DNA of 64,000 bases from Azospirillum sp. B510 (GCF_000010725.1 NC_013855.1:372001-436000); one strand, 5' to 3'. Shown: positions 51,069 through 61,732, counted from the first letter of the stretch. Notes: generated by a model from the sequence alone, not told the origin. A program made the numbers and translations.

Positions 51069-52373
51069 ATGCAGCATACGAATTCGGAGGCGCAGGGAGC
51101 ACCGCTCGGCGGCCGCTGGATGCAGTTGGTCATCGGCGTGATCTGCATGTCGATGATCGCCAACCTGCAATATGGCTGGACGCTGTTCGTCAACCCCATC
51201 GATGAGAAGTATCATTGGGGTCGTGCCGCCATTCAGATCGCCTTCACCATTTTCGTCGTGACCGAAACCTGGCTGGTGCCGGTCGAAGGCTGGTTCGTCG
51301 ACAAGTTCGGTCCCCGCATCGTCGTTCTGATCGGCGGCGTGCTGTGCGCGCTGGCCTGGGTCATCAACTCGTTCGCCGACTCGCTGGCGCTGCTCTATCT
51401 GGGTGCCGCCATCGGCGGTATCGGCGCCGGCGGCGTGTACGGCACCTGCGTCGGCAACGCGCTGAAATGGTTCCCCGACCGTCGTGGTCTGGCCGCCGGC
51501 CTGACCGCCGCCGGCTTCGGCGCCGGTTCCGCCCTGACGGTGGTGCCGATCGCCAACATGATCCAGGCGTCGGGCTTCGAGCAGACCTTCCTGGTCTTCG
51601 GTCTCGGCCAGGGCCTGGTCGTCTTCGCGCTGGCCTGGTTCCTGAAGGAAGCCGACCCGGCCCTGCTGCCGAAGAACAAGGCCAACATCTCCCAGAGCCG
51701 CCGCAACTACACCCCGCAGGAGACGCTGAAGTCGCCGGTCTTCTGGGTGATGTATCTGATGTTCGTCATGGTCGCCGCCGGCGGTCTGATGGCCACCGCC
51801 CAGCTCGGCCCGATCGCCAAGGACTTCCACCTCGAAGGCTCGCCCGTCAGCATCATGGGCCTGACCCTGCCGGCGCTGACCTTCGCGCTTACCATCGACC
51901 GCGTGCTGAATGGCGTGACCCGTCCCTTCTTCGGCTGGGTGTCTGATCATATCGGCCGCGAGAACACGATGTTCGTCGCCTTCGCCATCGAGGCGGTCGG
52001 CATCCTGGCGCTGAACCAGTGGGGCCATAATCCCGTCGCCTTCGTCATCCTGACCGGCTTGGTGTTCTTTGCCTGGGGTGAAATCTACAGCCTGTTCCCG
52101 TCCTGCTGCGCCGACAGTTTCGGGTCGAAGTTCGCCACCACCAACGCCGGCTTGCTCTACACCGCCAAGGGCACCGCGTCCTTGGTCGTTCCCTTCGCCA
52201 ATGTGATCGTGAGCTCCACCGGCAGCTGGCAGGCGGTGTTCTTCTTCGCCGCCGCCGTCAACGCCATCGCCGCCTTCATGGCCCTGTTCGTCCTGAAGCC
52301 GATGCGCGCCCGTCAGATCGCCGAGGACACCCGCCAGCCGATCGGCAAGCTGGTGACCGAAGGCGCCGACTGA
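51069..52373 (+). CDS. oxlT: OFA-family major facilitator (oxalate/formate antiporter type), copy 2
   Basis: A 434-residue 12-helix transporter, closely similar throughout to the one at 40334-41641. Arg285 in NGVTRPFFGWVSDHIGRE and Lys367 in LLYTAKGTA are 82 residues apart, close to the Arg272/Lys355 pair of OxlT. TAGGAGGAGATAGAAG gives an excellent ribosome site, suggesting high expression. The last 15 residues and the loop around 195-215 differ most between the copies. Substrate oxalate/formate is inferred from family; other small carboxylates are possible. Confidence 0.9.
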   Translation: MQHTNSEAQGAPLGGRWMQLVIGVICMSMIANLQYGWTLFVNPIDEKYHWGRAAIQIAFTIFVVTETWLVPVEGWFVDKFGPRIVVLIGGVLCALAWVINSFADSLALLYLGAAIGGIGAGGVYGTCVGNALKWFPDRRGLAAGLTAAGFGAGSALTVVPIANMIQASGFEQTFLVFGLGQGLVVFALAWFLKEADPALLPKNKANISQSRRNYTPQETLKSPVFWVMYLMFVMVAAGGLMATAQLGPIAKDFHLEGSPVSIMGLTLPALTFALTIDRVLNGVTRPFFGWVSDHIGRENTMFVAFAIEAVGILALNQWGHNPVAFVILTGLVFFAWGEIYSLFPSCCADSFGSKFATTNAGLLYTAKGTASLVVPFANVIVSSTGSWQAVFFFAAAVNAIAAFMALFVLKPMRARQIAEDTRQPIGKLVTEGAD

Positions 52374-52481
52374 AGGGAAGGGGCTCTGGAGAACCGGGGA
52401 TTTCCCGCCGACCGGGGGGCCGGCGGGGAACTCGGATGAGGGTGCCAAACAGCGGCGGTTTTCCTATCGCCGAATGACGCC

Positions 52482-52527
52482 ACAAACCGGCATCGGGACC
52501 ACCGCATTGGTCCCGGTGTCGGTTTGT
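52482..52527 (+). terminator. Long stem-loop downstream of oxlT copy 2
   Basis: Two 20-base arms (ACAAACCG... and ...CGGTTTGT) pair with two mismatches around a 6-base loop CCGCAT. It begins about 110 bases after the transporter stop. The stem is unusually long for a terminator and has only a modest T-run (GTTTTG), so mRNA protection is also possible. Confidence 0.55.
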
Positions 52528-52614
52528 CGCGTTTTGGGGAGCGTGATCGTGATTGGCGCCATGGCCTGTCCCGCTCGTCCAATTCGTCCCGGCAGAGAAC
52601 GCGTCGGAGACTGA

Positions 52615-52632
52615 TATTCTGTATACAGAATA
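52615..52632. promoter_or_regulatory. 18-bp perfect palindrome TATTCTGTATACAGAATA
   Basis: A self-complementary site with the GTATAC core shared by the other operator candidates but with different flanks (CTG/CAG). It is far more AT-rich than its surroundings. It may be a site for the same or another GntR-class regulator. Confidence 0.55.
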
Positions 52633-52783
52633 CGGCTGAGGCCGTCAACAGGGATCGAAAGGGGTGGGTCGATCATGGTGGACATCCGCTGTCCGGATGG
52701 CGGCCATTCTTGCGATGGGGCTTGAGCGATTAAGGCCGAAGCCGGCTCCGCAATCTCTTCGGTGCCCCCACATTCCGCATTGA

Positions 52784-52804
52784 CATACGGTATGTGGTAT
52801 ACCA
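52784..52804. promoter_or_regulatory. Double palindrome CATACGGTATG + TGGTATACCA upstream of the panE-like gene
   Basis: Two adjacent palindromes, 52784-52794 and 52795-52804. The second is identical to the site upstream of oxlT copy 2. They lie about 150 bases before the panE-like start. Confidence 0.6.
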
Positions 52805-52950
52805 AACTCCAGACACAGTTTGCGCAACAGACTGTTGGATGCCGCTGCAAAGCAACCGGTCAGCCGATGGATGCGGCCGGTGTGGGCAGGCTGGCGTCGT
52901 CCAGCCCCACAGCATTCAAAAAGTGAAATCGGGGGAGAGGGGAATCCGGC

Positions 52951-53979
52951 ATGAAGATCTGCATTTACGGATCCGGGGCCATCGGCGGCTATCTCGGCGT
53001 GCGCCTGCACCAGGCGGGCGCCGAGGTCAGCTTGGTGGCGCGTGGTGCGCATCTGGCGGCGATGCGCGAGAACGGCGTCACCTTGCTGATGGGGGAGGAG
53101 AAGACCGTCGTCCACCCCCGCTGCACCGACAACCCGGCCGAGCTCGGTCCGCAAGACTATGTCATCATCGCGCTGAAGGCCCACTCCGTCCCCGGTGTCG
53201 TGCCCGCGATGCAACCGCTGCTGGGGGACGACACCGCCGTCGTCACCGCCGTCAACGGCATCCCCTATTGGTATTTCCACGGCACCGGCGGTGCCTTCGA
53301 CGGCCGTACGCTGGAGACGGTCGACCCCGGTGCTGTGCAATGGAACGGGCTGGGGCCGCAGCGCGCCATCGGCTGTGTCGTCTATCCGGCGACCGAGGTG
53401 GTGGAGCCCGGCGTCATCCAGCATGTCTATGGCGACAAATTCTCGCTCGGCGAACCGGACGGCTCCAAGTCGGACCGCGTCGTCGCCCTGTCCAAGGCGA
53501 TGGAGGCCGGCGGCCTGCGCGCTCCGGTGCTCGACCGCATCCGCGACGAGATCTGGCTGAAGCTGTGGGGCAACCTGTGCTTCAACCCGATCAGCGCGCT
53601 GACCCATGGCACGCTGGAGGTGATCTGTGGCGATGCCGAAACCCGCGCCGTCGCCAAGGCGATGATGCTGGAGGCCAAGGAGATCGGTGACCGGCTGGGT
53701 GTCCATTTCCGCGTCGATGTCGAACGCCGCATCAACGGCGCCGCCGCCGTTGGGGCGCACAAGACCTCGATGCTCCAGGATCTGGAGCGCGGCCGGCCGA
53801 TGGAGATCGATCCGCTGCTGTCGGTGGTGCAGGAGATGGGCCGCATGGTCGGCGCGCCGACGCCGACCATCGACGTGGTGCTGGCGCTGGTCAAGCAGCG
53901 GGGCGAGATCGCCGGCTGCTACAGCCGGCCGCAGCCGGCGATTCCCGCCCGCGCTCCGGAAGCGGTGGCGGCCCAGTAA
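52951..53979 (+). CDS. Ketopantoate reductase-like dehydrogenase (PanE/ApbA family)
   Basis: A 342-residue NADPH-dependent reductase. The Rossmann motif GSGAIGGYLGVRLHQAG is at residues 7-23, the catalytic Lys is in IRDEIWLKLWGNLCFN with the following Asn and Ser of NPISALT, and the C-terminal helical domain ends with the family DLERGRPMEID motif. PanE makes pantoate from 2-ketopantoate, but many paralogues act on other 2-keto acids. The operator-like double palindrome upstream and the neighbouring OFA transporter suggest a role in organic-acid metabolism rather than a housekeeping one. Confidence 0.85.
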   Translation: MKICIYGSGAIGGYLGVRLHQAGAEVSLVARGAHLAAMRENGVTLLMGEEKTVVHPRCTDNPAELGPQDYVIIALKAHSVPGVVPAMQPLLGDDTAVVTAVNGIPYWYFHGTGGAFDGRTLETVDPGAVQWNGLGPQRAIGCVVYPATEVVEPGVIQHVYGDKFSLGEPDGSKSDRVVALSKAMEAGGLRAPVLDRIRDEIWLKLWGNLCFNPISALTHGTLEVICGDAETRAVAKAMMLEAKEIGDRLGVHFRVDVERRINGAAAVGAHKTSMLQDLERGRPMEIDPLLSVVQEMGRMVGAPTPTIDVVLALVKQRGEIAGCYSRPQPAIPARAPEAVAAQ

Positions 53980-54065
53980 AAAGGTGATCGTACAATGTCA
54001 CTGAGGCGGCCGGCACCGTTCCATAAAGGTCCGGTCCGGCCGCATCGAACGGGGGGAGGAGCGTC

Positions 54066-54536
54066 ATGAAGGTCGAAGACATTCTCCGTAAGAAGGGCAC
54101 GCGCATCGGCATGGTGCGCATCAATGAAACGGTGACCACCGCGCTGCGCCTGATGAAGGCGGAGAACACCGGAGCCCTGGTGGTCAAGGACGTCTGCCGG
54201 ACCGAGGGAAACACGGTGGTCGGCGTGATTTCCGAACGCGACGTGGTCCGCGCGCTGGTCGACCGCGGGCCTGGCATCCTGGATCAGCCGGTATCGGCGT
54301 TGATGACGCGCGATCCCTATTGCTGCAACCCATCCGACACGGTGCGCCATGTGCTGAGCCTGATGGACCAGCATGGCATCCGCCATGTCCCGGTGCTGGA
54401 GGGATCGACCCTGGTCGGCGTCGTCAGCGTCCGCGACCTGATCCGCCGCCAGTTGGACGAGTTGCAGGCCGACGGTGCGCCGGCGGTGGCGCCCGCCGCC
54501 GAGAACTGGGACTTCCCGGTCGTCGCCAACCAGTGA
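54066..54536 (+). CDS. Two-CBS-domain protein, copy 2
   Basis: A 156-residue CBS-pair protein, paralogue of the one at 48986-49441. First repeat MKVEDILRKKGTRIGMVRIN to VVGVISERDVVRALV, second LMTRDPYCCNPSDTVRHVLS to LVGVVSVRDLIRRQL, then a short Ala/Pro-rich tail. GGAGGAG stands 6 bases before the ATG. It follows the panE-like gene by 86 bases and may share its transcript. It likely senses an adenine nucleotide and modulates a partner protein. Confidence 0.88.
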   Translation: MKVEDILRKKGTRIGMVRINETVTTALRLMKAENTGALVVKDVCRTEGNTVVGVISERDVVRALVDRGPGILDQPVSALMTRDPYCCNPSDTVRHVLSLMDQHGIRHVPVLEGSTLVGVVSVRDLIRRQLDELQADGAPAVAPAAENWDFPVVANQ

Positions 54537-54684
54537 GTATCGCCGGTGGGGCCGGTGCAGCTTCGCCGCCGGCCCGCCCGCCTTTGCCGTTTCGCCGCCT
54601 GCCCATCGGACTGACGGGCGGCCCCGATCCGGACGCGGGCTGACTTCCGCCTGCCGCCATGGCCGGCCTTCGAAAGCAAACGAC

Positions 54685-55854
54685 ATGAAGATCGCTATCC
54701 CCAGGGAGCGCCGCCCGGGCGAGCGCCGCGTCGCCGCGTCTCCCGAAACCATCAAGAAATTTAAAACTCTCGGATTGGACGTGGTTGTGGAGAGCGGGGC
54801 CGGTCTCGGCTCCAGCCTTCCCGACGCGGCCTATGAGGCGGCGGGGGCCGTCATCGCCGCCGACGCCGCGGCGGCACTCGCCGATGCCGACATCGTGCTG
54901 AAGGTGCAGCGGCCATTGACTGCCGCGGAAGGCGGCGCGGACGAGCTGGCGCTGATCCGCAAGGGCGCCTTGCTGTTCGCCATCCTCAACCCCTACAACA
55001 GCCGCGACCATGTGAAGGCCTATGCCGACGCCGGCGTGAACGCCTTCGCCATGGAGTTCATGCCGCGCATCACCCGCGCCCAGGTCATGGACGTGCTGTC
55101 CTCCCAGGCCAATCTCGCTGGCTACAAGGCCGTGGTCGATGCGGCCAGCGAGTATGGCCGCGCCTTCCCGATGATGATGACCGCCGCCGGCACCGTGCCG
55201 CCGGCGCGCGCCTTCATCATGGGTGTCGGCGTCGCCGGTCTCCAGGCGATCGCCACCGCCAAGCGCCTCGGCGCCATCGTCTCGGCCACCGACGTGCGCC
55301 CGGCGGTGAAGGAACAGGTGCAGTCGCTGGGCGGCAGCTTCGTCGCCGTCGAGAATGACGAGTTCAAGCAGGCGGAAACCGCCGGCGGCTACGCCAAGGA
55401 GATGTCCGACGACTACAAGCGCCAGCAGGCGGCGCTGGTGGCCGAGCATATCCGGAAGCAGGACATCGTCATCACCACGGCGCTGATCCCCGGCCGCAAG
55501 GCGCCGATCCTGGTGACGGCGGAGCATGTGGCGTCGATGAAGCCGGGCTCGGTCATCGTCGATCTGGCTGTGGAGCAGGGCGGCAACGTCGAGGGCGCCA
55601 AGCTGGACGAGGTGGTGACCACGGCCAACGGCGTGAAGATCGTCGGCCACGCCAACTACGCCAGCCGCATCGCCGAGAGCGCCTCGCTGCTCTACGCCAA
55701 GAACCTGCTGGCGCTGCTGACGTCGCTGCACGGCAAGGAAACGGGCATCGCCGTGAACTGGGACGACGAGATCGTCAAGGCCATCGCGCTGACCCGCGAC
55801 GGCGCCGTCGTCCATCCCGCCTTCGCGGACGCCCGCGAAGCGCAACCCGCGTGA
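54685..55854 (+). CDS. pntAA: NAD(P) transhydrogenase subunit alpha, part 1
   Basis: A 389-residue soluble NAD(H)-binding domain (dI) of proton-translocating transhydrogenase. It opens with [20 protein letters not shown], has the RQD-loop-like part and the nucleotide fold [20 protein letters not shown], then [20 protein letters not shown] and [14 protein letters not shown]. The three-gene split (AA, AB, B) is typical of alphaproteobacteria. It passes hydride to NADP on PntB to supply NADPH. The ribosome site is weak. The 145 bases before it carry its promoter region. Confidence 0.96.
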   Translation: MKIAIPRERRPGERRVAASPETIKKFKTLGLDVVVESGAGLGSSLPDAAYEAAGAVIAADAAAALADADIVLKVQRPLTAAEGGADELALIRKGALLFAILNPYNSRDHVKAYADAGVNAFAMEFMPRITRAQVMDVLSSQANLAGYKAVVDAASEYGRAFPMMMTAAGTVPPARAFIMGVGVAGLQAIATAKRLGAIVSATDVRPAVKEQVQSLGGSFVAVENDEFKQAETAGGYAKEMSDDYKRQQAALVAEHIRKQDIVITTALIPGRKAPILVTAEHVASMKPGSVIVDLAVEQGGNVEGAKLDEVVTTANGVKIVGHANYASRIAESASLLYAKNLLALLTSLHGKETGIAVNWDDEIVKAIALTRDGAVVHPAFADAREAQPA

Positions 55855-55867
55855 GGAGGCGGATCCC

Positions 55868-56287
55868 ATGGAACACCCGGATCCCGCAAGCAACATCGCC
55901 GCATTCCGCCAGACCCTGGCCGCCCTGACCAATCAGGCCGACGCGCTGGCCGTGCAGGTGGCACAGCTGTCGCCGGTCCCGGTTGCTGAAGCGGCCAGCC
56001 ATGGCAGCTTCTTCGTCACCGGCCTGACGGTGCTCGTGCTCGCCTGCTTCGTGGGCTATTACGTCGTCTGGCGCGTCACCCCGGCCCTGCATTCGCCGCT
56101 GATGGCCGTCACCAACGCGGTGTCGTCGGTGATCATCGTCGGCGCCCTGGTCGCCGCCGGCCCGGCCGGGTTCGGCTTCTCCAAGCTCCTGGGCTTCCTC
56201 GCCGTCATCCTGGCCTCCGTCAACATCTTCGGCGGCTTCCTGGTGACCCAGCGCATGCTCTCCATGTTCAAGAAGAAGGGCAAGTAA
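55868..56287 (+). CDS. pntAB: NAD(P) transhydrogenase subunit alpha, part 2
   Basis: A 139-residue membrane subunit with three or four helices: [40 protein letters not shown] and [20 protein letters not shown]. The sequence [15 protein letters not shown] is the family hallmark. A 45-residue polar N terminus precedes the first helix. GAGGAGG lies just before the ATG, 13 bases after pntAA. With PntB it forms the proton channel. Confidence 0.96.
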   Translation: MEHPDPASNIAAFRQTLAALTNQADALAVQVAQLSPVPVAEAASHGSFFVTGLTVLVLACFVGYYVVWRVTPALHSPLMAVTNAVSSVIIVGALVAAGPAGFGFSKLLGFLAVILASVNIFGGFLVTQRMLSMFKKKGK

Positions 56288-56291
56288 GACC

Positions 56292-57686
56292 ATGGAAACC
56301 GTGTCGGCCCTTCTCTATCTCGTCGCCTCCATCTGCTTCATCATGGCGCTGCGCGGGCTCAGCAGCCCGGAGACCTCGCGCCAGGGCAACATCTACGGCA
56401 TGGTCGGCATGACCATCGCCATCCTGACCACGCTGGCCTCTCCCATCGTCCAGTCCTATTGGATGATCGTGCTCGGCATCGCCATCGGCGGCGCCATCGG
56501 CTATGTCGTCGCCAAGAAGATCGAGATGACGGCGCTGCCCCAGCTGGTCGCCGCCTTCCACTCGCTGGTCGGTCTGGCCGCCGTCTTCGTGGCGCTCGCC
56601 GCCTTCTACTCGCCGGAGGCCTACGGCATCGGCCTGCCCGGCGCCATCGCCAAGGGCTCGCTGGTCGAGATGGCGCTGGGCACGGCGGTCGGCGCCATCA
56701 CCTTCACCGGCTCCATCGTCGCCTTCGCCAAGCTCCAGGGCCTGGTCACCGGCAAGCCGCTGGTCTTCCCGATGCAGCATCCGCTCAACGCGGCGCTCGG
56801 CGTGCTGACCATCCTCCTGATCATCTGGCTGGTGCAGTCCAACTCGACCGCCGCCATGTGGCTGATCGTCCTGGTGGCGCTGGCGCTCGGCTTCCTGCTG
56901 ATCCTGCCGATCGGCGGCGCCGACATGCCGGTCGTCATCTCGATGCTGAACAGCTATTCGGGCTGGGCGGCCTGCGGCATCGGCTTCACGTTGCAGAACA
57001 ATCTGCTGATCATCACCGGCGCGCTGGTCGGGTCCTCGGGTGCGATCCTGTCCTACATCATGTGCAAGGGCATGAACCGCTCGATCTTCAACGTCATCCT
57101 CGGCGGCTTCGGTGGCGAGGCCGCCGCCGCCGGCGGTCCGGCCAAGGGGCCGCAGGGCTCGGTCAAGGCCGGCTCGGCCGAGGATGCCGCCTACATCATG
57201 AAGAACGCCCAGTCGGTGATCATCGTCCCCGGTTACGGCATGGCGGTGGCCCAGGCCCAGCACGCCCTGCGCGAGATGGCCGATGTGCTCAAGCATGAGG
57301 GTGTGGACGTGAAATACGCCATCCATCCGGTGGCGGGCCGCATGCCCGGTCACATGAACGTGCTGCTGGCCGAAGCCAACGTGCCTTACGACGAGGTGTT
57401 CGAACTGGAGGACATCAACCGCGACTTCGGCACGGCGGATGTGGCCTTCGTCATCGGCGCCAACGACGTGACCAACCCGGCGGCCAAGACCGATCCGGCC
57501 AGCCCGATCTATGGCATGCCGATCCTCGACGTGGAGAAGGCCAAGACGGTGTTCTTCATCAAGCGCGGCATGGCCGCCGGCTATGCCGGCGTCGAGAACG
57601 AGCTGTTCTTCCGTCCCAACACCATGATGCTCTTCGGCGACGCCAAGAAGGTCACCGAAGAGGTCGTCAAGGCGATGGAAGCGTAA
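56292..57686 (+). CDS. pntB: NAD(P) transhydrogenase subunit beta
   Basis: A 464-residue subunit with about 8-9 membrane helices (1-270) and the C-terminal NADP(H)-binding domain (about 290-464). The latter shows VIIVPGYGMAVAQAQHALRE, IHPVAGRMPGHMNVLLAEAN, VIGANDVTNPAAKTDPASPI and FFIKRGMAAGYAGVENELFF, all family landmarks. It starts 4 bases after pntAB. A good terminator follows. Confidence 0.97.
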   Translation: METVSALLYLVASICFIMALRGLSSPETSRQGNIYGMVGMTIAILTTLASPIVQSYWMIVLGIAIGGAIGYVVAKKIEMTALPQLVAAFHSLVGLAAVFVALAAFYSPEAYGIGLPGAIAKGSLVEMALGTAVGAITFTGSIVAFAKLQGLVTGKPLVFPMQHPLNAALGVLTILLIIWLVQSNSTAAMWLIVLVALALGFLLILPIGGADMPVVISMLNSYSGWAACGIGFTLQNNLLIITGALVGSSGAILSYIMCKGMNRSIFNVILGGFGGEAAAAGGPAKGPQGSVKAGSAEDAAYIMKNAQSVIIVPGYGMAVAQAQHALREMADVLKHEGVDVKYAIHPVAGRMPGHMNVLLAEANVPYDEVFELEDINRDFGTADVAFVIGANDVTNPAAKTDPASPIYGMPILDVEKAKTVFFIKRGMAAGYAGVENELFFRPNTMMLFGDAKKVTEEVVKAMEA

Positions 57687-57702
57687 CGGATAGTTTCGCA
57701 GG

Positions 57703-57740
57703 AAAGGCGCGCCGTTCCGGTTGGGGCGGCGCGCTTTGTT
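57703..57740 (+). terminator. Rho-independent terminator after pntB
   Basis: Arms GCGCGCCG (57707-57714) and CGGCGCGC (57727-57734), extended by AAA/TTT with one bulge, followed by TTTGTTTTT. Confidence 0.88.
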
Positions 57741-57763
57741 TTTGGGGGCATCGTCAGCCTACG

Positions 57764-58276
57764 CTATCCCACCACCAGATCGTCCAGCCGGAAGCCGGCG
57801 ATCTTGTAGATCTCCTCCAGCGCCCGGCCGAACTCCACCTCCGGTTCGTTCGCCACGCGCGCGCGCATCGCCGCCAGGATCTCCCGCTTGCCGCTGAAGC
57901 GCACCGCCATGATGAAGGGGAAGCCGAAGCGCGCGCGATAGGCGCGGTTCAGGTCGCGCTGCTCCCGCGCTTCCGCATCCGTCAGCTCGTTCAACCCGGC
58001 CTTGGCCTGTTCGGTCTGCGAAAAGTCGGTCAGGTTGGCGGCGCGGGTGGCGCGGTCGGCCAGATCGGGATGGGCGAGGATCAGGGCGCGCTGCCGCTCC
58101 GTCCCGGCATTGCGCACGATGTCGGTCATCGCCGCGCGCAGGGCGGCGGCATCGGCGAAGGGGCGCTTGTCCCAGGCGGCCTCCGCGACCCAGGGGCTGT
58201 CCTCGAACACCGCGCCCAGCGCCGCGACGAAGGCGGCGCGGTCCATCCGGTTCACATCGTCCAAACTGTGGGGCAT
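57764..58276 (-). CDS. uraD: OHCU decarboxylase (2-oxo-4-hydroxy-4-carboxy-5-ureidoimidazoline decarboxylase)
   Basis: A 170-residue all-helical enzyme that makes S-allantoin from OHCU, the third step of urate breakdown. Family motifs are VFEDSPWVAEAAWDKRPFAD, ILAHPDLADRATRAANLTDF (HPDLA), SQTEQAKAGLNELT and RFGFPFIMAVRF. The ATG at 58276 starts 8 bases after the puuE stop, so the two genes are cotranscribed. A longer in-frame start inside puuE is less likely. Confidence 0.94.
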   Translation of the reverse strand: MPHSLDDVNRMDRAAFVAALGAVFEDSPWVAEAAWDKRPFADAAALRAAMTDIVRNAGTERQRALILAHPDLADRATRAANLTDFSQTEQAKAGLNELTDAEAREQRDLNRAYRARFGFPFIMAVRFSGKREILAAMRARVANEPEVEFGRALEEIYKIAGFRLDDLVVG

Positions 58277-58284
58277 CCGCGCTC

Positions 58285-59202
58285 TCACTTCGCGACGTAG
58301 GGATGTTCGGCGATCCAGTGGCGGGCGATGTCGAGCCGGGTCGCCACCCACACCTTGTCATGGGACCGTACATAATCGAGGAAGCGCGCCAGCGACGCGG
58401 CGCGGCCGGGGCGGCCGACCAGACGGCAATGCAGCCCGACCGACAGCATCTTCGGCGCCGTCCCCCCCTCGGCATGGAGCGTGTCGAAACTGTCCTTGAG
58501 ATAGGCGAAGAACTGGTCGCCGCTGTTGAAGCCCTGGTTGGTGGCGAAGCGCATGTCGTTGGCGTCCAGCGTGTAGGGCACGATCAACTGGGGCCGGCCG
58601 TGGCTGTCGTCCCAATAGGGCAGGTCGTCGGCGTAGGAATCGGCATTGTAGACGAAGCCGCCCTCCTCGGCGACCAGCCGCCAGGTGTTGGGGCTGCACC
58701 GCCCGAGATACCAGCCGAGCGGGCGTTCACCGGTGACGCGGGTGTGGAGCTCGATGGCGCGCAGCATGTGCTCGCGCTCGACCTCGGCGGGGAGATGCTG
58801 ATAGTCGATCCAGCGCCAGCCATGGGTGGCGATCTCCCAGCCGGCGTCCTTCATGGCGGCGACCACCTCGGGATTGCGCTCCAGCGCCATGGCGACGCCA
58901 TAGACCGTGACCGGCAGGCCGCGCTCGGCGAACATCCGGTGCAGACGCCAGAATCCGGCGCGGGAGCCGTATTCGTAGATCGACTCCATGTTCATGTGGC
59001 GGGCGCCGGGGATCGGCTGGGCGCCGACGATCTCCGACAGGAAGGCCTCCGACGCGGCATCGCCATGGAGGACGCAATTCTCGCCGCCCTCCTCGTAATT
59101 GATGACGAACTGCACGGCGATCCGGGCGCCGCCCGGCCAGTTGGCCTGCGGCGGGGTGGCGCCATAGCCGATCATGTCGCGGGGATAAGCCGTGTCGGTC
59201 AT
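58285..59202 (-). CDS. puuE: Allantoinase PuuE (polysaccharide-deacetylase type)
   Basis: A 305-residue cofactor-independent allantoinase. MIGYGATPPQANWPGGARIA, FVINYEEGGENCVLHGDAAS, YEYGSRAGFWRLHRMFAERG, GWEIATHGWRWIDYQH and ERPLGWYLGRCSPNTWRLVA follow the PuuE pattern. It hydrolyses allantoin to allantoate. It leads the minus-strand pair puuE-uraD, divergent from uraH with 220 bases between. Confidence 0.95.
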   Translation of the reverse strand: MTDTAYPRDMIGYGATPPQANWPGGARIAVQFVINYEEGGENCVLHGDAASEAFLSEIVGAQPIPGARHMNMESIYEYGSRAGFWRLHRMFAERGLPVTVYGVAMALERNPEVVAAMKDAGWEIATHGWRWIDYQHLPAEVEREHMLRAIELHTRVTGERPLGWYLGRCSPNTWRLVAEEGGFVYNADSYADDLPYWDDSHGRPQLIVPYTLDANDMRFATNQGFNSGDQFFAYLKDSFDTLHAEGGTAPKMLSVGLHCRLVGRPGRAASLARFLDYVRSHDKVWVATRLDIARHWIAEHPYVAK

Positions 59203-59422
59203 CGTCGTCTCGCTCTTAACGCTGCGGTCGAAGCGGGACCTACGCTAAGCCATTGGTGGCGGGGGGTTCAATCGGTTGAATGGGGGTGGGGGTGAAGACA
59301 GTTTCCGGATTTTCGCGGGTGGGCGGGGGAGGGCGGTTGGGCATAAGCTGGCGGTTGCGAAATGGCGTCGGCTTCGAATGCCCCCCCAACTCCGCCCCAA
59401 ACCCGAGGGAGACCGCTCAGCC

Positions 59423-59779
59423 ATGGGCCGCCTGACCACCCACGTCCTCGACATCGCCGCCGGGCGTCCGGCGGCCGGCATGCGCATCCGATTGACCGCT
59501 CTTGATAACGGTGCCGGCACCGTCCTCGGCGAGTTCACCACCAACGCCGACGGCCGCCTCGACGCCCCGGCGCTCCAGGGCGACGACTTCAGGCCCGGCC
59601 GCTACGAGCTGCTGTTCCTGGCCGGCGACTATTTCCGCCGCATCGGCGTCATTTCCGGCGATGGCCCAGACTTCATCGATGAGGTTCCCCTGCGCTTCGG
59701 CATCAGGGACGCGTCCCAGCATTACCATGTGCCGCTGCTGGTTTCGCCCTGGGCCTATTCCACCTATCGCGGCAGCTGA
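59423..59779 (+). CDS. uraH: 5-hydroxyisourate hydrolase (transthyretin-like)
   Basis: A 118-residue transthyretin-related enzyme that opens 5-hydroxyisourate to OHCU, the step before UraD. Its family landmarks are LTTHVLDIAAGRPAAGM with the active-site His7, GRYELLFLAGDYF, HYHVPLLVSPWAYSTYRGS and the C-terminal tetrapeptide YRGS that is diagnostic of HIU hydrolases versus transthyretin. ATG at 59423 gives the normal length. Divergent from puuE-uraD and followed 122 bases later by gcl. Confidence 0.95.
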   Translation: MGRLTTHVLDIAAGRPAAGMRIRLTALDNGAGTVLGEFTTNADGRLDAPALQGDDFRPGRYELLFLAGDYFRRIGVISGDGPDFIDEVPLRFGIRDASQHYHVPLLVSPWAYSTYRGS

Positions 59780-59901
59780 GCCCTTCCCCTTTCGGCGCCG
59801 CTTTCCAGCCTGTGGAAAAGGCAACCCGTTGATTTGCCGAAGCCGTCCTCCAGGCGCTTAGCTGTCCTCACGAACAATCGCGTTTGGTGAGGAGTCGAGC
59901 G

Positions 59902-61671
<1,770 letters not shown>

Positions 61672-61691
61672 TCATCCGCTTTTGGCCGACC

Positions 61692-61732
61692 AAAGCCGTC
61701 GGGACGCCCGCGCGTTCCGGCGGCTTTTCTTT
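61692..61732 (+). terminator. Terminator after gcl
   Basis: AAAGCCG pairs with CGGCTTT, with an inner part CGGGACG/CGTTCCG, followed by TCTTTT. It lies 20 bases after the stop. Confidence 0.75.

Larger units (their letters stand above)
52374..52950. other. 577-base region between oxlT copy 2 and the panE-like gene
   Basis: No gene was supported. It holds a strong 46-base stem-loop (52482-52527), an 18-bp perfect palindrome (52615-52632) and a double operator candidate (52784-52804). The last 70 bases carry the promoter and ribosome site (GAGAGGGGAA) of the next gene. Confidence 0.6.

Noticed and set aside
52464..52850. Minus-strand frame of 128 codons in the gap after oxlT copy 2
   Set aside because: It spans the operator palindromes and stem-loop, has no recognisable domain and no good ribosome site.
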